A model generated the notes under the pieces. It was not told where the DNA came from. It saw only the letters and a program-made list of their open reading frames with translations, and searched no databases. From an uncultured Flavobacteriaceae bacterium (GTDB taxonomy: Bacteria; Bacteroidota; Bacteroidia; Flavobacteriales; Flavobacteriaceae): a DNA stretch of 64,000 nucleotides. The first letter of the stretch is position 1; each line of letters opens with the position of its first letter. Where the stretch lies: the NCBI GenBank assembly GCA_937136455.1, contig CAKZOO010000039.1, positions 1 through 64,000 of the forward strand. The letters run 5' to 3'. The position numbers and the translations under genes are program-made. Below are positions 52,009 to 61,137 of the stretch, piece after piece.

Positions 52009-52018
52009 CAGCTCTTTT

Positions 52019-52100
52019 GCAGGCGTGGTGGAATTGGTAGACACGCTAGACTTAGGATCTAGTGCCGCAAGGTGTGAGAGTTCGAGTCTCTCCGCCTGTA
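52019..52100 (+). tRNA. tRNA-Leu (anticodon UAG)
   Basis: GCAGGCG and CGCCTGT form the acceptor stem (one G-U pair). The anticodon stem CTAGA/TCTAG encloses the loop CTTAGGA with TAG, the long variable arm TGCCGCAAGGTG is typical of leucine tRNAs, and the T-loop is TTCGAGT. Discriminator A; CCA not encoded. A class II tRNA of 82 bases. Confidence 0.95.
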
Positions 52101-52106
52101 CAAAGT

Positions 52107-52139
52107 AAAAAGCTTCTCTTTTAGAGGAGCTTTTTTTTT
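52107..52139 (+). terminator. Terminator after tRNA-Leu
   Basis: AAAAGCTTCTCT and AGAGGAGCTTTT pair with one mismatch-like G-T position around a short TTTT loop and run into a long T stretch; it also faces the 3' end of the phospholipase gene. Confidence 0.8.
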
Positions 52140-52154
52140 CAGTTATTCGTTATA

Positions 52155-53045
52155 CTAAAAACGTAGTATTTCAGTCATAATACCAAAACGAAGAACGCTG
52201 AGTTGTCTTTTGAAATAGCTGTTGTAATAGTCCATTCCTCTGTAATACTGAGCAAAAAAACCAACTTCTTCTAAAAATGGAGGGTGGTAATAGAAGGTAA
52301 GACCAAAGTTAATCCGATCGAAATCAAAAGCTTCTTTGTCCTGATAACCATCTAGTAATAAAGAGGTCTCTAGCTTAAGTGAAAGATGAGGTCTTTTTGC
52401 AGAGTTAGAAGGTCCCAATGGAATTTTATAAGCGGTCCATGAATTGTTCCATCTCAAAGAACTGTATTCAGAGCGCAATTCTTTTTCCATACTCAGCTCT
52501 GGATGATACTCTACAGAACTTTTAAATACTTTGAGGGCATTATGTCTTTTATTTTGAGATGTTTTGATGACTCCGCCCTCTAGATAATTAGTGGAAAAGT
52601 TTCCATCGATAAGATTGACGGTTCCATTTTCATTAAATACTGGGCCTTCTTGTCCATTGGAATGATGTGCAATTTTTCCAAAAAAAACTAAGTGATAAGA
52701 GGGTGTTGATTGAGGAGATAAATAAAACAATGATATCCCTGGAATATAGCTCGGAGTTCGTACTGGAAATGATTTTTCATTGTACATCCTGATTCTTATT
52801 TGGGTACTTAAGACACCAATTAAATTAGAATCTTGTCTTTCTCTAATAATAAATGAGGGGTTGATATTGGCCTCAAAAATTAATGGTTCAATATTTCCTA
52901 TATCAGTTGGAAAAGTAATATAATTATCTGTTTGATTTAGCAGCGCTATTTTGGATAAGTCTATTCGTTCTAACAAAGGATCTGCTTCTTGAGATCTAAG
53001 AGATGAGGCACTTAAAATTAAAATGGTTATAATTAATAAACGCAT
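52155..53045 (-). CDS. OMPLA-like outer-membrane phospholipase A
   Basis: The 296-residue exported protein has a signal peptide (IITILILSASSLRSQ) and a barrel pattern. The active-site region is FFGKIAHHSNGQEGP, matching the His-Ser-Asn-Gly motif of PldA-type phospholipase A1, which hydrolyses misplaced outer-membrane phospholipids. It starts 3 bases after the last permease gene of the export operon on the same strand, so it is very likely transcribed with it, which is unusual. Confidence 0.8.
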   Translation of the reverse strand: MRLLIITILILSASSLRSQEADPLLERIDLSKIALLNQTDNYITFPTDIGNIEPLIFEANINPSFIIRERQDSNLIGVLSTQIRIRMYNEKSFPVRTPSYIPGISLFYLSPQSTPSYHLVFFGKIAHHSNGQEGPVFNENGTVNLIDGNFSTNYLEGGVIKTSQNKRHNALKVFKSSVEYHPELSMEKELRSEYSSLRWNNSWTAYKIPLGPSNSAKRPHLSLKLETSLLLDGYQDKEAFDFDRINFGLTFYYHPPFLEEVGFFAQYYRGMDYYNSYFKRQLSVLRFGIMTEILRF

Positions 53046-53048
53046 GAG

Positions 53049-54170
53049 TTAATTCGTTTTTTTATAACTCCAAACAGCTAAAGCATTCATCACTAGTGCA
53101 TAAGCTAAGGTTTTTATTGCTAATGGAAATAAGTCTTTAAAGCCCGAACCTTTTAACATCAACATACGAATTACTTCTACAAAGTATTTAATAGGATTAA
53201 ATTCAGTTAAAAACTGAGCCCATTTAGGCATGCTTTCAATAGGGGTGAACAAACCGCTCATCAAGATGAAAATCACTATGAAAAACCAAGCGATAAACAT
53301 GGCCTGTTGTTGGGTGTCCGTATAGTTTGATATAAAGAGTCCTATTCCTAGAATCACTGTTATATAAATAGCTGTATATCCATATAGCAGGAAAAAACTT
53401 CCGAGCATTGGAGTGTTAAAAATTACTTTAGCTAGTAGTAATCCTATGGTTAACAGGCCCATTCCAAGTATCCAGAACGGAAATAACTTCCCTATGATAA
53501 AATGATGTTTTTTTATGGGTGTTACGTTAATTTGTTCTAAGGTTCCAATTTCCTTTTCTCGAACTATATTCATTCCCGATAGAAATAAGGTGATCATCGT
53601 CACAAGAAGCACTAAAATTCCAGGAACCATAAAGGTTTTATAATTAAGGGTTTGATTGTACCAAAATAAGGGAATGCTATCAATGTTATTCGGTATCGTC
53701 ATTTTATCTGATACCTGCATAAATTCAACGGCAATTTCCTTGTTAAACTTCTGAATAATTTGATTGGTATACACATTGATGACTCCTGCTGCAGATCCAT
53801 CGATAGCATCAATAAATACTCCCAATTGATTTGATTTATCAATTCTAAGATTACGTTCAAAATTTGTTGGAATACTGAGGTAAACACTTATTTCTCCTCT
53901 GAGCATTGCTTGAGCAGCCTCCTTATCAGAATTTAATCGTTGGGTGACATTAAAGTAGTTCGAAGCTTCGAAGGCCGATATTAAGGCTCTCGAGCTACTG
54001 CTTTGATCTGCATCTACATAACCGAACTCAATATTTTGTATTTCATAAGTTGCAGCATTGGACAAAATGACCAATTGTAAAATGGGAAGAATAAAAATAA
54101 TAGGTAACATCCCTTTATTTCTAAAGATTTGTTTGAATTCTTTACGAATGATATATCCTATTGTTTTCAT
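53049..54170 (-). CDS. ABC-2 type permease, second of the pair
   Basis: I start the protein at the ATG at 54170 (MKTIGYIIRKEFKQIFRNKG), one base after the stop of the first permease; an upstream TTG is less likely. It has one N-terminal helix, a large periplasmic domain (~45-175) and five more helices, with REKEIGTLEQINVTPIKK in the loop, the ABC2_membrane_3 pattern of YbhS/YbhR-type exporters. It works with the partner permease, two ATPase genes, HlyD and TolC proteins encoded upstream. Confidence 0.88.
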   Translation of the reverse strand: MKTIGYIIRKEFKQIFRNKGMLPIIFILPILQLVILSNAATYEIQNIEFGYVDADQSSSSRALISAFEASNYFNVTQRLNSDKEAAQAMLRGEISVYLSIPTNFERNLRIDKSNQLGVFIDAIDGSAAGVINVYTNQIIQKFNKEIAVEFMQVSDKMTIPNNIDSIPLFWYNQTLNYKTFMVPGILVLLVTMITLFLSGMNIVREKEIGTLEQINVTPIKKHHFIIGKLFPFWILGMGLLTIGLLLAKVIFNTPMLGSFFLLYGYTAIYITVILGIGLFISNYTDTQQQAMFIAWFFIVIFILMSGLFTPIESMPKWAQFLTEFNPIKYFVEVIRMLMLKGSGFKDLFPLAIKTLAYALVMNALAVWSYKKTN

Positions 54171-54171
54171 C

Positions 54172-55278
54172 TTATTCCAATCTAATTTTATAATTCTTAA
54201 CACTTAATCCAATCAGTAACAAGGTCATAAATAACAGCACGAGGGTTTCCTTAATTATATAGCTGATCCCGATTCCTTTTAACATGATTCCCTTTACAAT
54301 GAGTATGAACCACTTAGCAGGGATTATATTGCTAATGACTTGGAGAGGTAATGGCATACTGCTAATAGGAAAGATAAATCCAGATAGCAGTATTGTTGGA
54401 AGCATTAAGCCCATTAGAGAAATCATCATGGCAGATTGTTGGGTTGCAGAAATGGTGGAGATTAAAATACCGAGTGCTAGTGAAGTGATGATAAACAAAA
54501 CACTCTCAAATCCTAACAAGAATAAACTTCCCTTTACAGGCACATTAAAGATAAAGATGCTCAACAAAACAATTACCACGGCATTGATGATCGATAAAAA
54601 GATATAGGGAAATACCTTTCCTATAATTACTTGAAATGGCTTTAAAGGAGATACCAGTAAAATTTCCATAGTCCCTTGTTCTTTTTCTCTTGTAATAGAG
54701 ATGGAGGTCATCATCGCAGAAACCAACATTAAAATAATGGTCATCACCCCTGGAACAAACATATAGACCGACTTGAGTTCATTGTTGTAAACCATTCGGC
54801 TTTGAGGAACAATTTGATAGTTGATAGTATTTTGAGAGTTAATACTCTGTTGATGTTTCTTTAGAATAGAAGTTAGATAATTATTGATGGCACTTGCCAT
54901 ATTTGGGTCTGTAGCATCTGTTATGAGTTGAACAGAGGCCTGTTTGTTTTTGATTAGATCAGAACCAAAATGAGTACCAAATTGAATAACAGCCTTGACT
55001 TTACCAGTTTTAAACACTGATTCTATAGAAGCTTCTTTCTCGATATATTCAGCAACATCAAAGTGCTTTGAAGCGGCAATTCGCTCGACAATTTCTTTTG
55101 TGGTTTCATCCTTAGATTGGTCTAAAATCGCAATCGTCACATTGTTGATTTCATTTGTAATAGCAAACCCAAACAACAAAATTTGAGCAATAGGCATCCC
55201 AAATAAAATAAAAAGCGAACGTCTATCTCGAAAGATGTGAAAGAATTCTTTTTTAATAAAACCAATAAAACGTTTCAT
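54172..55278 (-). CDS. ABC-2 type permease, first of the pair
   Basis: The 368-residue protein has the same layout as its neighbour: FIGFIKKEFFHIFRDRRSL at the start, a periplasmic domain (~45-170), and six helices in all with ITREKEQGTMEILLVSPLKP. The two permeases would form the membrane channel of the exporter. The start overlaps the preceding ATPase gene by 4 bases, so translation is coupled. Confidence 0.88.
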   Translation of the reverse strand: MKRFIGFIKKEFFHIFRDRRSLFILFGMPIAQILLFGFAITNEINNVTIAILDQSKDETTKEIVERIAASKHFDVAEYIEKEASIESVFKTGKVKAVIQFGTHFGSDLIKNKQASVQLITDATDPNMASAINNYLTSILKKHQQSINSQNTINYQIVPQSRMVYNNELKSVYMFVPGVMTIILMLVSAMMTSISITREKEQGTMEILLVSPLKPFQVIIGKVFPYIFLSIINAVVIVLLSIFIFNVPVKGSLFLLGFESVLFIITSLALGILISTISATQQSAMMISLMGLMLPTILLSGFIFPISSMPLPLQVISNIIPAKWFILIVKGIMLKGIGISYIIKETLVLLFMTLLLIGLSVKNYKIRLE

Positions 55279-56006
55279 CCTCTTGCTAATTTTAAAAACA
55301 CTTCATTCATATGATCGGTCTGATACAATTTTTTAAGTTCCTTTGGACTTCCAAGAGCTTCAATTTTGCCATTAACCATAATGGAAACACGATCGCAGTA
55401 TTCAGCTTCGTCCATATAATGGGTAGTGACAAAAATAGTAGTCCCTTTGTGAGCTGCCTTGTAGATCATTTCCCAAAATTGACGTCTTGTGATGGGGTCT
55501 ACACCTCCTGTGGGTTCATCCAAGAAGACTATTTTAGGATCGTGAAGTAGTGCTACTGAGAAGGCCAACTTTTGTTTCCAACCCAAAGGAACTGATGAAA
55601 CTAAATTGTTAACGACCTCTTCAAGTCCTAATTCCTCTACTAGTTCACAGCGTTTTTGATTGATTTGTTTTTTGCTTAAACCGTAGATACCTCCAAAAAA
55701 AGTAATATTTTCTTTAACCGTTAAATCGTCGTATAGGGCAAATTTTTGACTCATATACCCAATGCTTTTTTTGATGGACTCAGTATCTTTATAGACATCG
55801 AAACCAGCGACAGTTGCTGTTCCTGAACTAGGAGCTGAAATTCCGATTAAAATTTTCATGGCTGTGGTTTTACCAGCACCATTGGCTCCTAAAAAACCAA
55901 AAATTTCTCCGGTTTTCACTTTAAAGCTTATTTGATTTACTGCAGCAAAATCTCCAAATATCTTGGATAATTGATCGACTTCTATAACGTAAGTTTCCTT
56001 GTTCAT
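55275..56006 (-). CDS. ABC transporter ATP-binding protein, second
   Basis: The 243-residue ATPase has Walker A GANGAGKTT, an LGWKQKL segment before Walker B in place of a classical LSGGQ (SVPLGWKQKLAF), Walker B KIVFLDEPTGG, and the His switch FVTTHYMDEAE. The weak signature motif suggests an asymmetric pair with the other ATPase. It overlaps both neighbours by 4 bases. Confidence 0.9.
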   Translation of the reverse strand: MNKETYVIEVDQLSKIFGDFAAVNQISFKVKTGEIFGFLGANGAGKTTAMKILIGISAPSSGTATVAGFDVYKDTESIKKSIGYMSQKFALYDDLTVKENITFFGGIYGLSKKQINQKRCELVEELGLEEVVNNLVSSVPLGWKQKLAFSVALLHDPKIVFLDEPTGGVDPITRRQFWEMIYKAAHKGTTIFVTTHYMDEAEYCDRVSIMVNGKIEALGSPKELKKLYQTDHMNEVFLKLARG

Positions 56007-56905
56007 CTTGCTAATTCCATGAAGGTGTCCTCAATGGTAGGTTTTGTTAACTCAATTTGAATTGATTGTAGCCCTTGCTGTTCTAAATACCTTTTTAGTA
56101 TTTCCATTTTAAAATCATCACGGCTATCAGTATAGTGAACGAATTCTCCAAAGGGAAACACGCTGTATCGGTGTTCATAAGTGTTCAATGCTCTGATTAG
56201 TTGATACATATTATGAGCCTTAATATTGTACAGTTTTTTGGGGAAGTGATTTACAAGTGTCTTTGGGGTGTCTATTTTAAGAATAGTTCCCTCTTGAATC
56301 AAAGCAATTCGATCACAGAGTGCGGCTTCATCCATATAGGGTGTGGAGACCAGTATGGTAATTCCCTTTTTTTGTAGACGCTTGAGCATTTCCCAGAACT
56401 CTTTTCTCGATACGGGGTCAACTCCAGTAGTTGGTTCGTCTAAAAACAGTACTTTAGGCTTGTGAATCAGTGCACAGGAAAGGGCCAGTTTTTGCTTCAT
56501 TCCACCAGATAACTTTCCTGCTCTTCGATCCTTAAAAGGTTCTATTTGAACATATATATCTTTAATGAGCTCGTAGTTTTCTTCGATAGTAGTTCCAAAG
56601 ATGGTCGCGAAGAAATTGAGGTTTTCTTCAACCGTTAAATCTTGATACAGAGAAAAGCGACCTGGCATATAACCAATACTGTTTCGAATTTCCTTATAGG
56701 AATTGACTACATCGTATTGGGCTACACGAGCTGTGCCAGTATCAGCGAATAACAAAGTGGTTAGTATTCTAAAAAGTGTTGTTTTACCTGCTCCATCAGG
56801 ACCTATAAGCCCAAAGAGTTCTCCAGGCTTAACTTCAAAAGAAACATCCTTTAAGGCTTTGAGCTGTCCATAAGATTTTGATATGTTCTGAACTTTAATT
56901 CCCAT
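56003..56905 (-). CDS. ABC transporter ATP-binding protein, first
   Basis: The 300-residue ATPase has Walker A GPDGAGKTT, a proper signature KLSGGMKQKLAL and Walker B KVLFLDEPTTGVD. Its switch region reads LVSTPYMDEA, where the usual His of the H-loop is replaced by Pro. A ~70-residue C-terminal extension is present. With the other ATPase, whose signature is diverged, it likely forms a heterodimer with one good site. It starts 2 bases after the HlyD gene. Confidence 0.9.
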   Translation of the reverse strand: MGIKVQNISKSYGQLKALKDVSFEVKPGELFGLIGPDGAGKTTLFRILTTLLFADTGTARVAQYDVVNSYKEIRNSIGYMPGRFSLYQDLTVEENLNFFATIFGTTIEENYELIKDIYVQIEPFKDRRAGKLSGGMKQKLALSCALIHKPKVLFLDEPTTGVDPVSRKEFWEMLKRLQKKGITILVSTPYMDEAALCDRIALIQEGTILKIDTPKTLVNHFPKKLYNIKAHNMYQLIRALNTYEHRYSVFPFGEFVHYTDSRDDFKMEILKRYLEQQGLQSIQIELTKPTIEDTFMELAR

Positions 56906-56907
56906 GA

Positions 56908-57795
56908 TTAATCATTGAGCCATAGTTCTGCAGGCATCCCTATTTTTAAACTACCATCGTTGATTACAGATATTTTTATCGCGTAAACCAAGGTCACACG
57001 TTCTTTTTTAGTCTGGATGATTTTAGGAGTAAACTCAGATTCAGAAGCAATCCAACTAACAGTACCACTATATGATTTTGTGGTGTCTTTATGATCGATT
57101 TCAACACGCACTTCTTGACCGAGTTCAATCGTAGAAAGCTGTGTTTCATCGATATATGCTTTTAAAATTAAAGTGCTTAAATCAGCAATTTTATACAGGG
57201 GTTTACCAAAATTGACCAATTCATGCATTTCTGCATACTTAGACAAGACCGTTCCTGAAACTGGATTGACAATTTCACATTTTTTTAGTTGGTCGTTTAA
57301 TTGATCTATTTGTACATCGACTGTCTTGAGTTCATTGAGAACAGGAGTGTTTTGTAGTTGAACAGACTTGATAGACTGTTTTAAAACCTCTAATTCTGCG
57401 TTGATTTCATCCAATTGCTTAGAAGTTGCTGCTCCATCAGTATATAGTTTTTGAAGTCGTTCTTTGTTTTTTGCCGCTAAGTCTAATTTAGCATTGAGCA
57501 CTTTAATTTGTGACAGTACAGCTTTGGATTTGGACTCAACAACTTCTCTTTGGATCAGTAATTGTTGTTTTTTGAGTGATAGAGCAATGGTGTCGATGAC
57601 TCCTACTAAAGTTCCTTCCTTGATATCATCTCCTTCTTGAAGATTAAATAAAATTAGTTTTCCGTTGTTTTCGGCAGAAATAGTCACTTCTGTAGCTTCA
57701 AAATTTCCATAAGCATCCGCTGTGTTTGATTGATTGTTACAGGAAGCTAATGCTAGTGCTAAAACTGTTAGGGCTATGTGATATCGTTTTTTCAT
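56908..57795 (-). CDS. HlyD-type periplasmic adaptor, lipoprotein
   Basis: The 295-residue protein has a lipoprotein signal (VLALALASCNN, lipobox LASC), a split biotinyl-lipoyl domain (GNFEATEVTISAENNGKL and ... NPVSGTVLSKYAEMHELV), a long helical hairpin (~80-155) and a beta-barrel domain. It links the ABC permeases to the TolC-like channel. It lies between the tolC-like and ATPase genes with gaps of 2-5 bases. Confidence 0.9.
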   Translation of the reverse strand: MKKRYHIALTVLALALASCNNQSNTADAYGNFEATEVTISAENNGKLILFNLQEGDDIKEGTLVGVIDTIALSLKKQQLLIQREVVESKSKAVLSQIKVLNAKLDLAAKNKERLQKLYTDGAATSKQLDEINAELEVLKQSIKSVQLQNTPVLNELKTVDVQIDQLNDQLKKCEIVNPVSGTVLSKYAEMHELVNFGKPLYKIADLSTLILKAYIDETQLSTIELGQEVRVEIDHKDTTKSYSGTVSWIASESEFTPKIIQTKKERVTLVYAIKISVINDGSLKIGMPAELWLND

Positions 57796-57800
57796 ACTAT

Positions 57801-59054
57801 TTATTTTTTTCCTTTTGTTGTATTGTAATTTGCTTTTGCTAATTCTAAAGCAATTCGATGCTGTAAATGTCTTGTTGAAGCTTCAAAGAGATTCGTAGAT
57901 TCAGTTATAAACACAGAACTTGTAATAAGTCCATTGGTTAGTTGAGATTTAGTGGTCGAAACAACTTTCTCTTGTAATTCAACAATAAGCATATCGTTTT
58001 CTATTTGCTGTTCAAGACTTCTGATTTCATCTTCGAAAGATGCTAACTCAGCATTGTTTTTTAATTGAAAGGCTTCTTGTTGAGTGTTAATTATCTCGCG
58101 ATTTACTTCTAATGCATCTCTTTTTTTCTTGATAAAATTCCAATCGAAGACATTCCATTGTAATTGAACTCCAAGGATATAGAATTCTTCAAAAGAGTTT
58201 TGAAGCATATTTAATCCAGGGTTACCATAACCAGCTGTTGCAAAACCAGATAGAGTAGGAGCATTCACTTTGTTTAAAAGGATAGATCGATTTGTGATTT
58301 CATCCTTTTTAAGTTGAAAAAATTCTAATTCTGGTCTTGAATTTAGTTCATTAATACTCTGATCTACAAGGGGGATGGTTAATTCGGTGTTCTCATCTAT
58401 ATTTTTTCCAACCAAGGATGAAAGCACTTCCAAGCTCTTGAGTTTTTTTGCCGTTAATTCTTTATTTAAACTCTTCATTTTTAAGAGTTCAATATTGATA
58501 ATTTGTTGAGAACTCTCAAGTAATAAGCCGTTTTTAACTCTCGACTCAACTTCTAAAAGGGTCTGTTTTAATTGGTTTTCTCGCTCTTGTAGTAGGTTGA
58601 GTTGCTGATTTAATGCAATAATTGAAAAGTATACTTGGTTGAGATAAAGTTTTAATTGATGTAACTGTATTTCAACTTCTTTTGATTTAACACTACCTAT
58701 GGTGTTTTGTAATTTCTTAGCTGCCTGAATCTCCCCTGCTTTGTAAATAAGTTGTTGTGCACTTAAAGTTGTCTTGTACTGATCGTTGTTAAGAGGTTCG
58801 ATACCCGCAGTCGGAATTGGAATCTCAATGACATCCGAATAATAAGTAGCCTGTGCATTTAACACTATTTGAGGTAAAGTTTTAGCATTGATGGCATCGA
58901 TTTCTAAATCGTTTTGAATTTTAATCATCCCTGTTTGTTTGGCAATTGGATAATGCGATTCTAAATCTTTATAACAACCATCTAAGCTAATTTGATTTTG
59001 ACCCCAACCAATAGTACTGATGAGTGCTACACTTAATGTTATTAATAGTTTCAT
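57801..59054 (-). CDS. TolC-family outer-membrane efflux protein
   Basis: The 417-residue exported protein (signal LITLSVALISTIGWGQ) has two long helical segments in each half with heptad-like Leu and Gln residues, and NGLLLESSQQII and NGLITSSVFITES repeats at the helix ends, the TolC/outer-membrane factor pattern. It would be the outer exit duct of the exporter. First structural gene after the TetR regulator (3-base gap). Confidence 0.88.
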   Translation of the reverse strand: MKLLITLSVALISTIGWGQNQISLDGCYKDLESHYPIAKQTGMIKIQNDLEIDAINAKTLPQIVLNAQATYYSDVIEIPIPTAGIEPLNNDQYKTTLSAQQLIYKAGEIQAAKKLQNTIGSVKSKEVEIQLHQLKLYLNQVYFSIIALNQQLNLLQERENQLKQTLLEVESRVKNGLLLESSQQIINIELLKMKSLNKELTAKKLKSLEVLSSLVGKNIDENTELTIPLVDQSINELNSRPELEFFQLKKDEITNRSILLNKVNAPTLSGFATAGYGNPGLNMLQNSFEEFYILGVQLQWNVFDWNFIKKKRDALEVNREIINTQQEAFQLKNNAELASFEDEIRSLEQQIENDMLIVELQEKVVSTTKSQLTNGLITSSVFITESTNLFEASTRHLQHRIALELAKANYNTTKGKK

Positions 59055-59057
59055 CGA

Positions 59058-59669
59058 TTATTTTTTTATGGCGTTGATTATGAAATTCGATACAGAGTGT
59101 TTTCGTTCTATTAGAAGTTGATTATAAGCCTCATTATCTTTTTTTGTAATTGCTTTAAAAAGAGGAGCTCCGATAAATGGAAAAACATTCAATGAAAGAA
59201 TATTGATAAATAATTGATCAGGATCTATAGGTTTAATATTACCTTCTTCAATTTCTTTTTTAACCGTAGCTTTAAATTTATCGATGTTTGGAAATGCAAT
59301 GTTTTGTTGAAGTTTTTCAATAAACGTTGGATTTTTATTGAGTTCATGGATTACAAAATTCGGTATATAAGGATGCTTTGTAATGAAATTGATATAGTTG
59401 AAAGTGAAGTTTTTAACCTTTTCTTCAACAGAGCTATCGTCGTTTAAAATAGCGTTAAGTTCAGGTGCTAATAAGGAAAAAGCCTTTTTGAAAACAGCGT
59501 CAAATAACAATTGTTTGCTCCTGTAATAATAATGAAGCATGGCTTTGTTGATGTTGGCTTTATCTGCAATTTCTTGCATTCGTGATCCGTCTAAACCCTT
59601 TGTCTGAAATACTTCATTTGCTGCCTTAAGGATTGATTCTTCTGTATTATTGTCTTTGTGTTTTGCCAT
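59058..59669 (-). CDS. TetR-family repressor of the export operon
   Basis: Starting at the ATG at 59669 (MAKHKDNNTEESILKAANEVF), the 203-residue protein has the TetR helix-turn-helix GSRMQEIADKANINKAMLHYYYRSKQLLFDAVF (quoted in part; residues ~27-58) and an alpha-helical ligand domain. The longer frame from a TTG at 59702 is rejected because it runs through a perfect palindrome that looks like its own operator. It is the first gene of the efflux operon and most likely represses it until a ligand binds. Confidence 0.88.
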   Translation of the reverse strand: MAKHKDNNTEESILKAANEVFQTKGLDGSRMQEIADKANINKAMLHYYYRSKQLLFDAVFKKAFSLLAPELNAILNDDSSVEEKVKNFTFNYINFITKHPYIPNFVIHELNKNPTFIEKLQQNIAFPNIDKFKATVKKEIEEGNIKPIDPDQLFINILSLNVFPFIGAPLFKAITKKDNEAYNQLLIERKHSVSNFIINAIKK

Positions 59670-59684
59670 TTTAACTAAATAGTT

Positions 59685-59698
59685 TAACCAATTGGTTA
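59685..59698. promoter_or_regulatory. TetR operator palindrome TAACCAATTGGTTA
   Basis: A perfect 14-bp palindrome lies 15 bases before the repressor's ATG, the usual place of an autoregulatory TetR operator. Confidence 0.7.
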
Positions 59699-59753
59699 GC
59701 AAACTTACAAAATAAAATCAGAACAAAGGCTCTGATTCTATTTTTTTATCTAA

Positions 59754-61073
59754 TTATTTATTAGTCAAGCTCTTCGATAGTGATTCCAAATCAACTCCTT
59801 TTGTTTCAGGCATCATATAGCGAACAAAAGCGAGTTGTAGCACCATCATAAAAGCAAAGAACCCGAAGACAGGTGCTGTTCCTATCGATGAGAATAGAAC
59901 AGGTACCAGTGATGGAATAATCGCAGCTAGAACCCAGTGAGTGGATACTCCAAAGGATTGTCCTTGACTTCTAAGGTGATTAGGGAATACCTCAGAGATG
60001 TACACCCAAATAACGGTACCTTGACCGATGGCGTGTGAGGCAATAAATAGGAATAAGAAACCAGGTACGGCCATTCCACCCCAATTGAATTGAAAAGCAC
60101 AGGCTACAAGGCTTAGTGAAACAATATAACCAAAAGAGCCCCAATACATCAGTGTTTTTCTTCCTAGTCTGTCGATGAGGTTGATCCCAACAAGCGTAAA
60201 AATTAAGTTGGTGACTCCAATACCGATACTGCTTAGTAATGCCGTACTCTGTCCAAGTCCTGCTGATTCAAAGATTCTAGGAGCGTAGTACAAGAAAGCA
60301 TTGATTCCTGAGAATTGATTGAAAAAAGCAAGCAATACAGCAAGTAGTAGTGGGAAACGATACTTTTTTGATAGTACGGATTCTGATTGAGATTCAGAAT
60401 TTTGATCTTTCTCGTGATCTGAGATTAAGACATCGATAGAGACATCTGAGTTTAATTCATTTAATACTTCTTTGGCTTCCTCATTTCGATACTTAGATAC
60501 CAACCATCTTGGAGAAAATGGAATTTTGATCACCATAAGCGTATAGATAAAAGCAGGTAAGGCTTCAGTACCCATCATCCATCTCCAGTCGTTTTCTCCA
60601 AAATTTCCAGCGATTAAGTAGTTGGATAGATAAGCTATTAAAATTCCAAAAACGATATTAAATTGATACATGCCGACTAAGCGACCGCGGTCTTTAGCAG
60701 GAGCAATCTCTGAAATATATGCTGGTGCTGCTATGGTTGAAGCTCCAACTCCTAAACCTCCAATAAATCGGAAGATGGCAAATACGATAGGATCATTTGC
60801 AAGGGCAGAACCCACTGCAGAAATGGTATAGAAGATTCCAATCCACAAAAGGGTCTTCTTTCGACCGATGCGATTGGTAGGAAATCCTCCAAAAATGGCA
60901 CCGATAACAGTTCCCCAAAGAGCCATTCCCATGACCACGATGCCGTGAAATCCATCAGAAGAATTCCAAAGTGCTTGAAGTTGTTGATCTGCTCCAGATA
61001 TGACTACGGTGTCAAATCCAAATAAAAAGCCCGCAAGAGCTGCTACTAGAGAAAGCTTGGTGATTTTGTTCAT
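59754..61073 (-). CDS. MFS sugar porter (xylose/arabinose/glucose:H+ symporter type)
   Basis: The 439-residue membrane protein has 12 helices and all sugar-porter hallmarks: FLFGFDTVVISGA in helix 1, NRIGRKKTLL, RFIGGLGVGASTIAAPAYISEIAPAKDRGRLVG (helix 4-5 loop, quoted across its length), PFSPRWLVSKYR, NQFSGINAFLYYAPRIF and PETKGVDLE at the C-terminus. It imports a hexose or pentose with protons. Monocistronic between tetR and waaA. Confidence 0.9.
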   Translation of the reverse strand: MNKITKLSLVAALAGFLFGFDTVVISGADQQLQALWNSSDGFHGIVVMGMALWGTVIGAIFGGFPTNRIGRKKTLLWIGIFYTISAVGSALANDPIVFAIFRFIGGLGVGASTIAAPAYISEIAPAKDRGRLVGMYQFNIVFGILIAYLSNYLIAGNFGENDWRWMMGTEALPAFIYTLMVIKIPFSPRWLVSKYRNEEAKEVLNELNSDVSIDVLISDHEKDQNSESQSESVLSKKYRFPLLLAVLLAFFNQFSGINAFLYYAPRIFESAGLGQSTALLSSIGIGVTNLIFTLVGINLIDRLGRKTLMYWGSFGYIVSLSLVACAFQFNWGGMAVPGFLFLFIASHAIGQGTVIWVYISEVFPNHLRSQGQSFGVSTHWVLAAIIPSLVPVLFSSIGTAPVFGFFAFMMVLQLAFVRYMMPETKGVDLESLSKSLTNK

Positions 61074-61137
61074 CAGTTGAAGTGTGTTTGTTTAGTTTGG
61101 TGTATGAATATACTAAAAAAAACAAACTCAAAATGAA

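Noticed and set aside
59670..59702. Longer N-terminus for the TetR protein starting at TTG 59702
   Set aside because: It would translate through a perfect operator-like palindrome and add residues unlike the family N-terminus; the ATG at 59669 fits better.
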